Assembly: GCF_001651035.1 (NCBI RefSeq)
Contig: NZ_LXRG01000192.1
Span: 1 to 64,000, forward strand
From: Halomonas sp. ALS9
GTDB taxonomy: Bacteria > Pseudomonadota > Gammaproteobacteria > Pseudomonadales > Halomonadaceae
DNA: 64,000 nucleotides
Direction of reading: 5' to 3'
Under the pieces are notes generated by a model. It saw only the letters and a list, made by a program, of their open reading frames with translations. It did no database searches and was not told the origin of the DNA. Positions 9,066 through 18,828 of the stretch are shown piece after piece (the stretch's first letter is position 1; each line of letters begins with the position of its first letter). The translations under genes were made by a program, and so were the position numbers.

Positions 9066-9881
9066 ATGCGCGTTTATTCAGCTGCCAACCGCTTTGGTGC
9101 TCTAGCCCTAAGCCTTGCCCTTCTAGCAGGCTGTGCGAGTAACAATACCAGCGAAGAAGAGGAAGATGAATTTGCCGGGGTTCAGGAGCGTGAGCTCTAT
9201 GAACTGGCCCGCACGGCCCTCGACAGCAACCGCTACCCGATTGCGATAGAGCGCCTAGAAGCGCTTGATACGCGCTATCCGTTTGGCGCACATGCCGAGC
9301 AAGCGCAGCTTGAGTTGATCTATGCCTACTATGAAAATAGTAATTGGGAAGAGGCCCGAGCGGCGGCCAGCCGGTTTATTCGCCTTCACCCTGACCACCC
9401 GCAAGTGGACTACGCCTACTATCTGCGCGGTCTTTCTGCTTGGCAGGCGGGTCGTTTCAGCCTAGAGCGCCTGCGTCTGATTGATATTTCCAGGCGTGAT
9501 TTGGGGGCGTCACGAGACGCCTACAATGACTTCCGCGAGCTTATTCAGCGTTACCCGCAGAGTGAGTACGCCGCCGATGCTCAGCAGCGCATTGTCTATC
9601 TGCGCGAGTTGATGGCCCGCCATGAGCTCCACGTCGCTGATTACTACCTGCGCCGTGGTGCTTACTTAGCAGCTGTTGAGCGCGGTCGTTGGGTTATCGA
9701 AAACTACCCTGAATCCAGCGCCACCCGGGATGCCCTAGCTACCATGGTGGAAGGCTATCAAGGCCTCGACATGGATGACCGCGCCAATGAAGTCCTAGCA
9801 GTGCTGCGTGAGAACGCGCCAGATCACGAGCAGTTACAAGGCAGCCGTTTTATTCCCAAGCACTTAGGCAAAAATGATTAA
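9066..9881 (+). CDS. bamD: Outer membrane assembly lipoprotein BamD
   Basis: BamD is an essential lipoprotein of the BAM complex that inserts beta-barrel proteins in the outer membrane, and it contacts BamA directly. The signal peptide ends in the lipobox LLAGC, so Cys is lipidated. TPR-type helices follow, including repeated Y-P-x-S/G segments such as RYPFGAHAEQAQ and RYPQSEYAADAQ. Three ATG codons lie in a row at 9060, 9063 and 9066; the GAGG at 9056-9059 is best spaced for the third, giving 271 aa. A good terminator follows at 9931. Confidence 0.94.
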   Translation: MRVYSAANRFGALALSLALLAGCASNNTSEEEEDEFAGVQERELYELARTALDSNRYPIAIERLEALDTRYPFGAHAEQAQLELIYAYYENSNWEEARAAASRFIRLHPDHPQVDYAYYLRGLSAWQAGRFSLERLRLIDISRRDLGASRDAYNDFRELIQRYPQSEYAADAQQRIVYLRELMARHELHVADYYLRRGAYLAAVERGRWVIENYPESSATRDALATMVEGYQGLDMDDRANEVLAVLRENAPDHEQLQGSRFIPKHLGKND

Positions 9882-9930
9882 ATCACTGCGAGCTCTCAAT
9901 CGCTAAAAACTGCACAACATCTATCTAGAA

Positions 9931-9957
9931 AACCACGCCACGGCGTGGTTTTTTTTA
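9931..9957 (+). terminator. Rho-independent terminator after bamD
   Basis: The stem is AACCACGCC/GGCGTGGTT with a tight loop and eight T residues. It sits 50 bases after the bamD stop. Confidence 0.9.
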
Positions 9958-10013
9958 TTGAAAAAATAATCAAGCAGCTGATTTTAAAAGAGTAAATACA
10001 GAGCGGCTGCATA

Positions 10014-10058
10014 TGTTGTACAGCCAGTCATTATTTTCTATACAAAAACTGTACAACA
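10014..10058 (+). promoter_or_regulatory. Promoter with flanking perfect inverted repeat, upstream of chemoreceptor
   Basis: A sigma-70 promoter fits TTGTAC (10016-10021), a 17-bp spacer and TATACA (10039-10044). A perfect 10-bp inverted repeat, TGTTGTACAG at 10014-10023 and CTGTACAACA at 10049-10058, brackets it, with centres 35 bp apart. Each arm also contains the self-complementary TGTACA. A third similar word (CTGCACAACA) is at 9910-9919. The layout suggests a repressor operator that overlaps the -35 box and covers the start site. Confidence 0.5.
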
Positions 10059-10118
10059 ATATATGATTAGATCGTCTTGCATAATAAAGTGCCTTAACGG
10101 CACCTAAGGGAGCACTCA

Positions 10119-11828
10119 ATGCCACTTTTTAAAGCACATTCCAGCAACACCAAAATAAGCACGCGTTTGACGCTAGGCTTTGCTGCCCTACTTGGACTGC
10201 TGGTTCTGTTAACTGCCGTCGGCATTTACCAAGTCAATAAAATTGACCGCGATTTAGCGACGATCAACGACGTCAACGGAACCAAACAGCGCTTCGCAGT
10301 TGACTGGAGAGGCAGCGTACATGACCGCGCTATCGTGCTTCGCGACATTGTGATCACCGCCGGAAATGGCAACCTCAGTTCCTTAGAGAGTGAGATGGAA
10401 CGCCTGCGTAGCGCATACAGCACAGCCACGACAGGCATGGAGGAAGTGACCAACAAATACGCTGGCACCGCTCAAGAGCAAAGCATTATTAACAGCATCA
10501 ATGATCAAGCCACGCTTACACGGGATCTTACCGAGCAGGTAATAGCAGCCCGCCAAGCAGATGAATATGCGAATGCGAATGCGCTGCTACTCGAACAGGC
10601 AGGACCTGCATACGCCGAGTGGCTTAACCGAATTAATCAATTTATTAATCTTCAGCAGCAGTTAAACGACGCCACCACAGCGACTGCCCGCGATACGGCT
10701 TCCGGCTTTCAAATGCAGATGTTGGGGCTAACACTCTTTGCGTTATTGGTCGGCGGTTTGATCGCGGTGTTCTTATCCCGCCAACTGCTACGTGAATTGG
10801 GTGCCGAACCCTACGAAGTCAAAGCTTTTGCGGAAGCCATTGGCCGCGGCGAGTTAGCCAGCCAGGGGCAGCTCAAGAAGGGTGATACTCGCAGCATTAT
10901 GGCGTCACAGGTTGCCATGGCCCAGCAGCTACAAACGATTGTGACCCAGGTACGTGCCTCTGCAGAGGCGGTAGCCAGCAACAGCGAGCAAATTGCTGAA
11001 GGCAATAACGACCTATCTTCACGTACCGAACAGCAGGCCAGCGCACTTGCGGAGACGGCCTCTGCCATGGAGCAGCTCAACAGTACCGTAAAACTTAACG
11101 CTGAGAATTCTGAGCAGGCCAGCCAAGAAGCTTCCAGCGCATCTAGCACAGCCAAGCAGGGCGGCGAAGCGGTTAATCAGGTTGTTGCCACCATGAACGA
11201 CCTCAATAAGAGTTCTCAGGAAATCGCGGGGATCATCTCCACGATTGATGCGATTGCCTTTCAGACCAATATTCTGGCGCTAAACGCCTCGGTCGAAGCC
11301 GCTCGCGCTGGTGAACATGGTCGCGGTTTTGCGGTAGTCGCCGAGGAAGTGCGTCGACTAGCCCAACGCAGTGCAGATGCCGCGCGGGAGATTAACACTC
11401 TGATTTCCAGCAACCTTGAACGGGTTAATCACGGCAATGAACGCGCCGAAGAAGCCAGCAAATCGACCGAACAGATCGTCGCGGCTATCGAGCGCGTAAC
11501 GAGCATTATGCAAGAGATAAGCCATGCCAGCGCTGAGCAGAGCACCGGCGTGCAGGAAGTGGGTCGCGCGGTGACCGAGATGGATCAGGTCACCCAGCAA
11601 AACGCCTCTCTGGTACATGAAAGCGCCACGGCAGCAAACAATCTGCGTCAAAATGCTCACTCGCTGCTAGCCGCCATGCAAGTCTTCAAATTGCCGAATG
11701 CACACCAAACCGCACAGCCACCGCGTGCTGCATTGGCAACTGGGCCTGCGCGCGCTAACGCTTCGACCAAGCCCGCGCTACCCGCTGTGAAACGTCAGCA
11801 GGCAGCACCTGAGTGGGAAAGCTTCTAA
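10119..11828 (+). CDS. Methyl-accepting chemotaxis protein
   Basis: This is an inner-membrane chemoreceptor that controls CheA through CheW. Two membrane segments (about 19-40 and 197-219) enclose a periplasmic four-helix-bundle-type sensor of about 155 residues. A HAMP region and a long coiled-coil signalling domain follow, with the conserved tip around [19 protein letters not shown] near residue 385. The C-terminus ends in EWESF, which matches the xWxxF pentapeptide used to dock CheR/CheB, so this receptor should be able to recruit the adaptation enzymes. AAGGGAG lies before the ATG. Its ligand cannot be told from the sequence. Confidence 0.93.
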   Translation: MPLFKAHSSNTKISTRLTLGFAALLGLLVLLTAVGIYQVNKIDRDLATINDVNGTKQRFAVDWRGSVHDRAIVLRDIVITAGNGNLSSLESEMERLRSAYSTATTGMEEVTNKYAGTAQEQSIINSINDQATLTRDLTEQVIAARQADEYANANALLLEQAGPAYAEWLNRINQFINLQQQLNDATTATARDTASGFQMQMLGLTLFALLVGGLIAVFLSRQLLRELGAEPYEVKAFAEAIGRGELASQGQLKKGDTRSIMASQVAMAQQLQTIVTQVRASAEAVASNSEQIAEGNNDLSSRTEQQASALAETASAMEQLNSTVKLNAENSEQASQEASSASSTAKQGGEAVNQVVATMNDLNKSSQEIAGIISTIDAIAFQTNILALNASVEAARAGEHGRGFAVVAEEVRRLAQRSADAAREINTLISSNLERVNHGNERAEEASKSTEQIVAAIERVTSIMQEISHASAEQSTGVQEVGRAVTEMDQVTQQNASLVHESATAANNLRQNAHSLLAAMQVFKLPNAHQTAQPPRAALATGPARANASTKPALPAVKRQQAAPEWESF

Positions 11829-11865
11829 ATTAAAAATGGTTTTTAATTAACTATTTAGAGGGATT

Positions 11866-11895
11866 CGGCTCCTAACCCTTAGGAGCCGTTTTTTA
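11866..11895 (+). terminator. Rho-independent terminator after chemoreceptor gene
   Basis: A perfect 10-bp stem, CGGCTCCTAA and TTAGGAGCCG with a CCC loop, is followed by six T residues. It begins 37 bases past the chemoreceptor stop and ends just before the next gene. Confidence 0.92.
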
Positions 11896-11910
11896 TAGCC
11901 CTCCCCCGAG

Positions 11911-13635
11911 ATGACGATGAAGCCCACTCAAAGCCTATTGAAGATGTTCCTTCTACCGATCTTAATGGTCGTGCTTCCTGCACTATTATTAATGGCTATT
12001 GCCATGGAGGTGCGGGTAACACAATCGCTGAACAACGTTGACAATGTCGTTCAGCTTGCCGCGTTGTTACTGGGCATTGGCATGATGGGTGGGCTAATCG
12101 GCGCTGCGTTCTTTTTTGTCTGGCGTAGCAATAAGCGGTTAATGATCATCGGAGACGCTATTTTATCGCTCGCCGAGCGCCAGCAAACATTGTCCGATTT
12201 TCAAGCGATCGAGCAGATGAGTCGACAACGCAGTGGTTCTTTGGCACGTATTGCTATCGCGCTAATGACATTTCGAGATGCAGAAAAACAACGTCAGGAA
12301 GCCGAGTGTAAAGTGCACCGATTGGCGTACTTCGATACGCTAACCCAGCTGCCCAACTGGCAATTGATGAGAGAGCACCTTCAACATTCGCTTGATACAA
12401 GCCAACATAATGGCACCTATGGTGCACTGATCTACCTGGACGTTGACGACTTCAATCGCATCAACGACAGCTGTGGACATCGTATGGGCGACAACCTACT
12501 CCAACAAATTGCCGAGCGCCTTTCCGGCTTGACAGCCGAAGGCGCTACCATTGGCCGCTTAGGCGGCGATGAGTTTATGGTGATCATCGATGGCTTAGCC
12601 AGCGAACAACTAAAAGCGGCCGAGAAAGCCGAGGCGTTTGCCGAACAGTTACAGCGAACGCTAAGCTCCTGTTACTGGGTGGAAGATAAAAAGCATTTCC
12701 TTAGCGTAAGTATGGGGATCGCCCTGTTTAATGGCCTTCAAGAAAGTATTGATAGCCTCTTTCAGTATTCCAACGCAGCCGTTCATCTTGCCAAGCTAAC
12801 GAGTCCCAACGGGTTACAGTTTTATGACCCGGCAGTGCAAGCCGAACTTGAAGCTAGAACCGAACTGGAATACGACTTGCGTATGGCCATCGAGCGACAA
12901 GAGTTTGTATTGGTCTACCAATCACAAGTGGACGGCCTGGGACGAGCTATTGGCGCAGAGGCATTGATCCGCTGGGAACACCCGCGTCGCGGGTTTGTAT
13001 CGCCAGGTACCTTTATCCCCTTAGCCGAAGAAACAGGTTTAATCGTGCCGATTGGAAACTGGGTACTCGAAACAGCCTGCGAACAGCTAGTTATCTGGGC
13101 AAACGACGAAAGTACCAAGCATCTAACATTAGCAGTCAACGTCAGCGCCAAACAGTTCCAACAGCCCGATTTCGTTGACACCGTTTGCGGCGTGCTAACC
13201 AAAAGCGGTGCCTCGGCACACCGGCTAAAGCTGGAACTGACTGAAAGCACCATGATCGGCAAAATAGATGACATCATCGCGCGTATGCTCCAGCTCAAGG
13301 CGCTGGGGGTTAGCTTTTCCTTAGACGATTTCGGCACTGGCTACTCGTCGCTGCAGTACCTCAAACGGCTCCCTTTAGATCAAATCAAAATCGACCAATC
13401 GTTTGTGCGCAACCTGCATAAAGACACGGACGATAAGGCCATAGTGCAAACTATCATTGCCATGGGGCGATCGCTAGGCTTGCAGGTTATCGCCGAAGGT
13501 GTAGAAAACCATGAGCACTGGCGCTACTTAAACGAACACCAGTGCCATGCCTTCCAAGGGTATTATTTTTGCAAACCGGTATCCGCTACCGAGATGGTAC
13601 AGCAAAGCTTAGCCCCGCCACCGATACCCGCTTAA
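11911..13635 (+). CDS. Membrane GGDEF-EAL cyclic-di-GMP turnover protein
   Basis: It carries both a diguanylate cyclase and a c-di-GMP phosphodiesterase domain. Two membrane segments (about 13-33 and 49-71) precede a short linker helix. The GGDEF domain (about 133-305) has an intact GGDEF at 218-222 but no RxxD inhibitory site before it. The EAL domain (about 320-565) has EAL at 350-352 and the loop DDFGTGYSS, so both activities could be real; the net direction is not predictable. The ATG at 11911 has GAG immediately before it, and the second ATG at 11917 is equally possible. It may be cotranscribed weakly past the chemoreceptor terminator. Confidence 0.9.
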   Translation: MTMKPTQSLLKMFLLPILMVVLPALLLMAIAMEVRVTQSLNNVDNVVQLAALLLGIGMMGGLIGAAFFFVWRSNKRLMIIGDAILSLAERQQTLSDFQAIEQMSRQRSGSLARIAIALMTFRDAEKQRQEAECKVHRLAYFDTLTQLPNWQLMREHLQHSLDTSQHNGTYGALIYLDVDDFNRINDSCGHRMGDNLLQQIAERLSGLTAEGATIGRLGGDEFMVIIDGLASEQLKAAEKAEAFAEQLQRTLSSCYWVEDKKHFLSVSMGIALFNGLQESIDSLFQYSNAAVHLAKLTSPNGLQFYDPAVQAELEARTELEYDLRMAIERQEFVLVYQSQVDGLGRAIGAEALIRWEHPRRGFVSPGTFIPLAEETGLIVPIGNWVLETACEQLVIWANDESTKHLTLAVNVSAKQFQQPDFVDTVCGVLTKSGASAHRLKLELTESTMIGKIDDIIARMLQLKALGVSFSLDDFGTGYSSLQYLKRLPLDQIKIDQSFVRNLHKDTDDKAIVQTIIAMGRSLGLQVIAEGVENHEHWRYLNEHQCHAFQGYYFCKPVSATEMVQQSLAPPPIPA

Positions 13636-13671
13636 TCTTGAGGTAGTGCCCGTCATGGAACAGCACCCGGC

Positions 13672-15306
13672 TCACTCGCCGGGCTGCCAGCCATTGACGA
13701 TGGGATAGCGGCGATCGCGACCAAAGCCGCGCGGTGTCACGCGGACACCAATCGGCGCCTGGCGGCGCTTATACTCGCAGCGGTCAACCAGCTTCACCAC
13801 TTTATAGACGTCTTCAGCGTCAAAACCGCCGGCAATGATTGCTTCCGCGCTCATGTCACCTTCGATATAGCTTAATAAAATAGCGTCGAGGGTATCGTAA
13901 TCAGGCAAAGAGTCACTATCCTGCTGATCCGGCGCCAGCTCAGCGCTGGGTGGGCGCTCAATGACCCGTTCGGGAATCGCCGGGGATTGGGTATTGCGCC
14001 AGCGAGCCAAGCGGTACACCCAGGTTTTATAGACGTCTTTAATAGCATTAAAACCGCCCACCATATCCCCATACAGCGTGGCGTAGCCTACCGCCATTTC
14101 GCTCTTGTTACCTGTGGTCAGTACCATCAAACCTTTTTTATTGGAGATCGCCATCAGCAGCACGCCGCGACAGCGCGACTGCAGGTTCTCTTCGGTGGTA
14201 TCCCGCTCAGTCCCCGCAAAACTCTCCGCCAGCGTACCCATAAAGGCTTCGACCATGGGTTCAATTGGCATGACCTCGTAGTGTACGCCCAACATGTTGG
14301 CCTGCTCTGCTGCGTCCTGCTTGGAGATATCCGCGGTGTAGTGGTAAGGCATCATCACCGCCTGCACCCGCTGGGGGCCCAGTGCATCAACCGCAATGGC
14401 CAGTGAAAGCGCTGAGTCGATACCGCCGGAAAGCCCCAGCACCACGCCTTTAAAACCGCTCTTGTTGACATAATCACGCAGCCCGGTGACCAACGCGCAG
14501 TACAGGCTCTCCTCTGGCTCCACTTCGGGGTCAATCTCGCCGGGCTGGGGTTCCCAAACAGTGGCGCTGGTTTGCAGGAACTGAATCGGCATTAGGCCTG
14601 CCTGCCAGTAGGGTGCCAGCACCTGTAACTGCCCATTCGCATTCACACAGCATGAGCCACCATCAAATACCAGCTCGTCCTGACCACCGATAGTATTCAC
14701 ATACACAATCGGACGATTGACACCTTGGGCATGCTGCTCCAATAAGCCCAGCCGCTCAGTGGGCTTATCCTGGTGGTAGGGCGAGGCATTCAAGGTGATT
14801 AGCACTTCAGCACCCGCTTCCGTGGCAGCTCTAACCGGCGCGCCATCCCATAGGTCTTCGCAGATCACTATGCCCAGTTTGGCGCCTTTATGCTCATACA
14901 CCAGCGTCTCAGTGCCAGGCGTAAAGTAGCGCTGCTCGTCGAACACCTGATAGTTAGGCAGTGCCTGTTTGGCGTACTCGGCCTCCCACTGGCCGTTGTA
15001 GAGCAGTCCCGCCAAATTGTAACAGCGGCCTTCACGTACGCCGGGGTAGCCGATAATCACCAGCACATCACTAGCGACCTTCGATGCCATTAGCGCGCGG
15101 GCTTCACGCAGGCGGGTTTCCATTGAGGGGCGCAGCAGCAGATCTTCCGGCGGGTAGCCCGATAAAAAAAGCTCTGGAAAGACAACAATATCCGCCCCAT
15201 GCTCAATCCGCGCTTCGCGCACAGCTTCAATCGCGCGTGCGGCATTGCCGGGAATATCCCCGACCAGAGGATCGAGTTGGGCCATTACCAGCGTTAAGTC
15301 TTGCAT
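13672..15306 (-). CDS. nadE: Glutamine-dependent NAD+ synthetase
   Basis: The enzyme amidates nicotinic acid adenine dinucleotide to NAD+ using ATP and glutamine. An N-terminal nitrilase-type glutaminase domain has the triad Glu45 (FPELFLSG), Lys113 and Cys149 (VICEDLWD). The C-terminal synthetase has the ATP pyrophosphatase loop GLSGGIDSA near residue 295. The total of 544 aa is normal for the two-domain form. I used the ATG at 15306; a TTG nine bases upstream is closer to AAGAG and cannot be excluded. It converges on the GGDEF-EAL gene. Confidence 0.94.
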   Translation of the reverse strand: MQDLTLVMAQLDPLVGDIPGNAARAIEAVREARIEHGADIVVFPELFLSGYPPEDLLLRPSMETRLREARALMASKVASDVLVIIGYPGVREGRCYNLAGLLYNGQWEAEYAKQALPNYQVFDEQRYFTPGTETLVYEHKGAKLGIVICEDLWDGAPVRAATEAGAEVLITLNASPYHQDKPTERLGLLEQHAQGVNRPIVYVNTIGGQDELVFDGGSCCVNANGQLQVLAPYWQAGLMPIQFLQTSATVWEPQPGEIDPEVEPEESLYCALVTGLRDYVNKSGFKGVVLGLSGGIDSALSLAIAVDALGPQRVQAVMMPYHYTADISKQDAAEQANMLGVHYEVMPIEPMVEAFMGTLAESFAGTERDTTEENLQSRCRGVLLMAISNKKGLMVLTTGNKSEMAVGYATLYGDMVGGFNAIKDVYKTWVYRLARWRNTQSPAIPERVIERPPSAELAPDQQDSDSLPDYDTLDAILLSYIEGDMSAEAIIAGGFDAEDVYKVVKLVDRCEYKRRQAPIGVRVTPRGFGRDRRYPIVNGWQPGE

Positions 15307-15407
15307 GGGCGTCAAAATCTCTTGAGAATCTTTAAAATGGGGTTACATCGACATAGTCGTATTGTCCCGCAAGGGCCACCAACAGGCAAAGGTTGCGAGG
15401 CTATCTC

Positions 15408-15485
15408 GATGCCTAGCCTCAATGACCAGTACCAATGCATAGCACTAATGCATAGCACTAATTACCAGTGCCAATAACTAGCACC
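15408..15485. repeat. Six degenerate 13-bp tandem repeats
   Basis: Six consecutive 13-bp units fill 78 bases upstream of the small gene at 15,515, with a rough consensus AATGACTAGCACC. Units two and three from the left of 15,434 (15434-15446 and 15447-15459) are identical, AATGCATAGCACT. The others, at 15408, 15421, 15460 and 15473, match with two to four changes. It lies in the promoter or leader region between nadE and the next gene. Confidence 0.75.
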
Positions 15486-15514
15486 TAAATTCCCACCTTG
15501 GGAGACACAAAAGG

Positions 15515-15787
15515 ATGAACCTCTTGATCATTCGGCTGATTATCTTCGCCGTCATATTTTATGCCGGTTTAAAACTCTACGGCATCTACCGGCAACGTAA
15601 GCTTGAGCATGAAGCGCAGCATAAAAAAGTCAACCGCCACGAGGGCGGCAAAATGGTGCGCTGCCGCTGGTGTGAGGTACACGTACCTGAGGACGAAGCG
15701 CTGCGCGACCAGGAGCAGTGGTTCTGTTCTAGCGCCCATCGTGACCGTTTTCTGCAAGAACAGCAGGATAAAGACGGAACATCTTAA
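15515..15787 (+). CDS. PP0621-like small membrane-anchored zinc-ribbon protein
   Basis: This 90-aa protein has one N-terminal membrane helix (residues 3-22), a basic linker, then a treble-clef-like pair CRWCEVH...WFCSSAHRDRF. The paired CxxC and CxxxH are consistent with binding one zinc ion. Such proteins (PP0621 family) are usually annotated as hypothetical and no function is known to me. AAGG directly before the ATG and GGGAG further up support the start. Its last four bases overlap the stop region of convergent thiO. Confidence 0.8.
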   Translation: MNLLIIRLIIFAVIFYAGLKLYGIYRQRKLEHEAQHKKVNRHEGGKMVRCRWCEVHVPEDEALRDQEQWFCSSAHRDRFLQEQQDKDGTS

Positions 15788-16899
15788 GCTTGTATAAGCC
15801 GTTCTGGCGTAAGCTGGTAAGGCGCGGGGTCAATCATTGGCTCGCGCCCCAGCAGTTGATCCACCAGCAAATGGGTCGAGGCAGGCGCCAGCACCAAGCC
15901 ATTGCGATAGTGCCCGGCATTGACGAAGACGTTACTCCATTCAGGCAGCGCGCCAATAAAGGGGATGCCCGCCGGGGATCCAGGCCTTAGCCCGGCCCAC
16001 TGGTGTGCGATCGGGCATGTAGCCAAAGCGGGCAAAATGGCTTCAGCGCTCTGCTGCAAAGATGCCAGCGCTTCCTCATCGGTGCTCTTATCAAAGCCCT
16101 TCTCTTCCAGCGTAGAGCCAACCAGCAGCAGGCCGTCCGCGCGTGGAATAATATAGCGGCCATCTTTTAACACCACGCGCTGAACGAGACCTTTAGGCGC
16201 TTGATAGGCAATCATCTGCCCTTTCACAGGCCTTACCGGCAACTGCACATTCAGCTGGGACAACAGCTGCGCAGCCCAGGCGCCGCCACACACCACAATA
16301 CGACCCGCTTTGAGTGATCCTTGGGAAGTCGCCACACCTTCCACTTGGCCACTTTCTCTGCCGCCCGGTTGAATAAAACCACTGACCTCACAATGCTCTT
16401 TCAGCGTTACCTGGGGCATAGCGGCTAACCGCGCCTTCAATGCCTTGACTAAACGCGGGTTTCTCACGCTGCCTAACGTCGGCATCCATAGCGCGCTGTC
16501 ACCCGCCATTGCCACGCCAGGCTCCTTATTGAGAACAAAATCTGTGGCTACCCTTTCAAGCGGTTTACCCAACTGACGCGCCCAGCCCAGCGCTTCGTCG
16601 GCATCATCCACATTTAGATAAAGCAGCCCCTTTTGACGATACTCGGGGTCAATGCCGGTCTCCTCCAACAAACGCAGCGCCAGCGAGGGGTAAACGCCCT
16701 CCGACCAGCGTGACAGTTGCGATATCGCAGCGTCGTAGCGCCAAGGATAGAGCGGTGAAACGATGCCTCCTCCGGCCCAGGACGCCTCTTTACCGCACTC
16801 ATCCCGCTCCACCAGCGTGACCTGCTGGCCGGCATCGGCTAACTGCAGCGCTGTCATCATGCCGATCACGCCGCCACCAATAATTAAGAAATCGCTCAC
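15784..16899 (-). CDS. thiO: Glycine oxidase ThiO
   Basis: This FAD-dependent oxidase converts glycine to iminoacetate (dehydroglycine) for the thiazole moiety of thiamine. The dinucleotide-binding loop IIGGGVIGMMTA is at residues 5-16, and a GG-rich substrate domain and the C-terminal GHYRNGLVLAPAS motif typical of ThiO/DAO proteins are present. The 371-aa length is usual. The start is a GTG at 16899 with only a weak GGA upstream. No other thiamine genes are nearby, so the assignment rests on family resemblance; another D-amino-acid oxidase-like role is possible. Confidence 0.85.
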   Translation of the reverse strand: MSDFLIIGGGVIGMMTALQLADAGQQVTLVERDECGKEASWAGGGIVSPLYPWRYDAAISQLSRWSEGVYPSLALRLLEETGIDPEYRQKGLLYLNVDDADEALGWARQLGKPLERVATDFVLNKEPGVAMAGDSALWMPTLGSVRNPRLVKALKARLAAMPQVTLKEHCEVSGFIQPGGRESGQVEGVATSQGSLKAGRIVVCGGAWAAQLLSQLNVQLPVRPVKGQMIAYQAPKGLVQRVVLKDGRYIIPRADGLLLVGSTLEEKGFDKSTDEEALASLQQSAEAILPALATCPIAHQWAGLRPGSPAGIPFIGALPEWSNVFVNAGHYRNGLVLAPASTHLLVDQLLGREPMIDPAPYQLTPERLIQA

Positions 16900-17033
16900 A
16901 ACATTGTCCGTTTTGGCTTACATAAAAAAAGCGCATTGTCGCCTAGGATGGCCTATTAACGACGATGCGTTCGCGGCTAGTGACGAGGATTGAGCATAAC
17001 GCGGGCAATAACAAGGTCAAGTGAGGAGAGGTG

Positions 17034-17570
17034 ATGAGCAGTTTTCAGATCAAGACGCACACCACACCTGAAGGCGGATTTACGCTGCTTGAGTTACTGG
17101 TCACCCTACTGTTGGTGGGTATTATCGCTGCTTGGGGGCTACCCAATTTTCAAGCCTTGGGACAGCGAACGGCGCAGACCAGCGCAGTAAACCGATTACA
17201 AAGCGCGTTTTCGCTAGCGCGCAATACGGCGATTAGCCAGCGCCGCCAGATTACTGTCTGCCCAGCCTCTGCAAACCGACAGGCCTGTATCAAAGCTTGG
17301 AGTGGTGAGTTAATGATCGTGCGGGGAGATAAAACCAACGGCATTACCGAAGATGATATTTTACGCATTGTCCACGCGCAACAAGGCACGCAAGTGGCCT
17401 ACAGCCGGGGCTGGTCTCGCATCCGTTACAGCCCATTAGGCTATACCAGCGGGTACAACGGCAGTTTTTCCGTTTGTTCAAGTAGCGGCGCCGAAGGCTC
17501 ACTTGGTAAAAAATTAGTACTCAGCCAGTTGGGACGTTTACGGATTGATGAAGCGCCTATCGACTGTTAA
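17034..17570 (+). CDS. GspH/FimT-family type IV pseudopilin
   Basis: The protein is a minor pilin or pseudopilin. The class III signal peptide ends in GG|FTLLELL, giving cleavage by PilD before Phe with Glu at mature position 5, followed by a single hydrophobic helix. The C-terminal globular part has the GspH/FimT pattern (RNTAISQRRQITVCP) and a cysteine pair near the end. The start is ATG 17034 with AGGAG five bases upstream; a GTG one codon earlier is less likely. It stands alone between thiO and trxB. More minor pilins are at 62,294-63,975, which this protein may join in the same pilus. Confidence 0.88.
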   Translation: MSSFQIKTHTTPEGGFTLLELLVTLLLVGIIAAWGLPNFQALGQRTAQTSAVNRLQSAFSLARNTAISQRRQITVCPASANRQACIKAWSGELMIVRGDKTNGITEDDILRIVHAQQGTQVAYSRGWSRIRYSPLGYTSGYNGSFSVCSSSGAEGSLGKKLVLSQLGRLRIDEAPIDC

Positions 17571-17616
17571 TCATTAGGCGCTTCCACTCGTCCACAGCGG
17601 TTAGGCAAGCTAGGTT

Positions 17617-18624
<1,008 letters not shown>

Positions 18625-18669
18625 TTAGCCACAGAGTCTGCCTGAAATGGCGCCAAGTACAAGCTATTG

Positions 18670-18706
18670 CAAGGTTTCGTCTACGCTATTAGGCGAAGAA
18701 ACCTTG
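18670..18706. repeat. Inverted repeat in the trxB-acnA intergenic region
   Basis: CAAGGTTTC at 18670-18678 and GAAACCTTG at 18698-18706 form a perfect 9-bp inverted repeat with a 19-base centre that can pair further. It has no T tract, so it is not a terminator. It lies between divergent trxB and acnA and may be an operator or a folded leader element. Nothing else is clear in the 258-base gap. Confidence 0.55.
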
Positions 18707-18828
18707 AAAGCCCCTGAGCAAAGACCCATGTGTTATTACTAAATCAACGCCATACTGGGGGAAATCCATAAAAGAAAGATCGTGACCGTCACGCTGGGCG
18801 CAGCGCTCAGCAACCAGAGGAGAGACAC

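Noticed and set aside
8830-9291. N-terminal extension of rluD to 473 aa
   Set aside because: The extra 154 residues do not resemble pseudouridine synthases, overlap the divergent bamD, and RluD is complete from 8829.
10068-10110. Sigma-28 (flagellar) promoter upstream of the chemoreceptor
   Set aside because: TAAAGT and GCACCTAA are present but the gap is several bases too short and the -10 would overlap the ribosome site.
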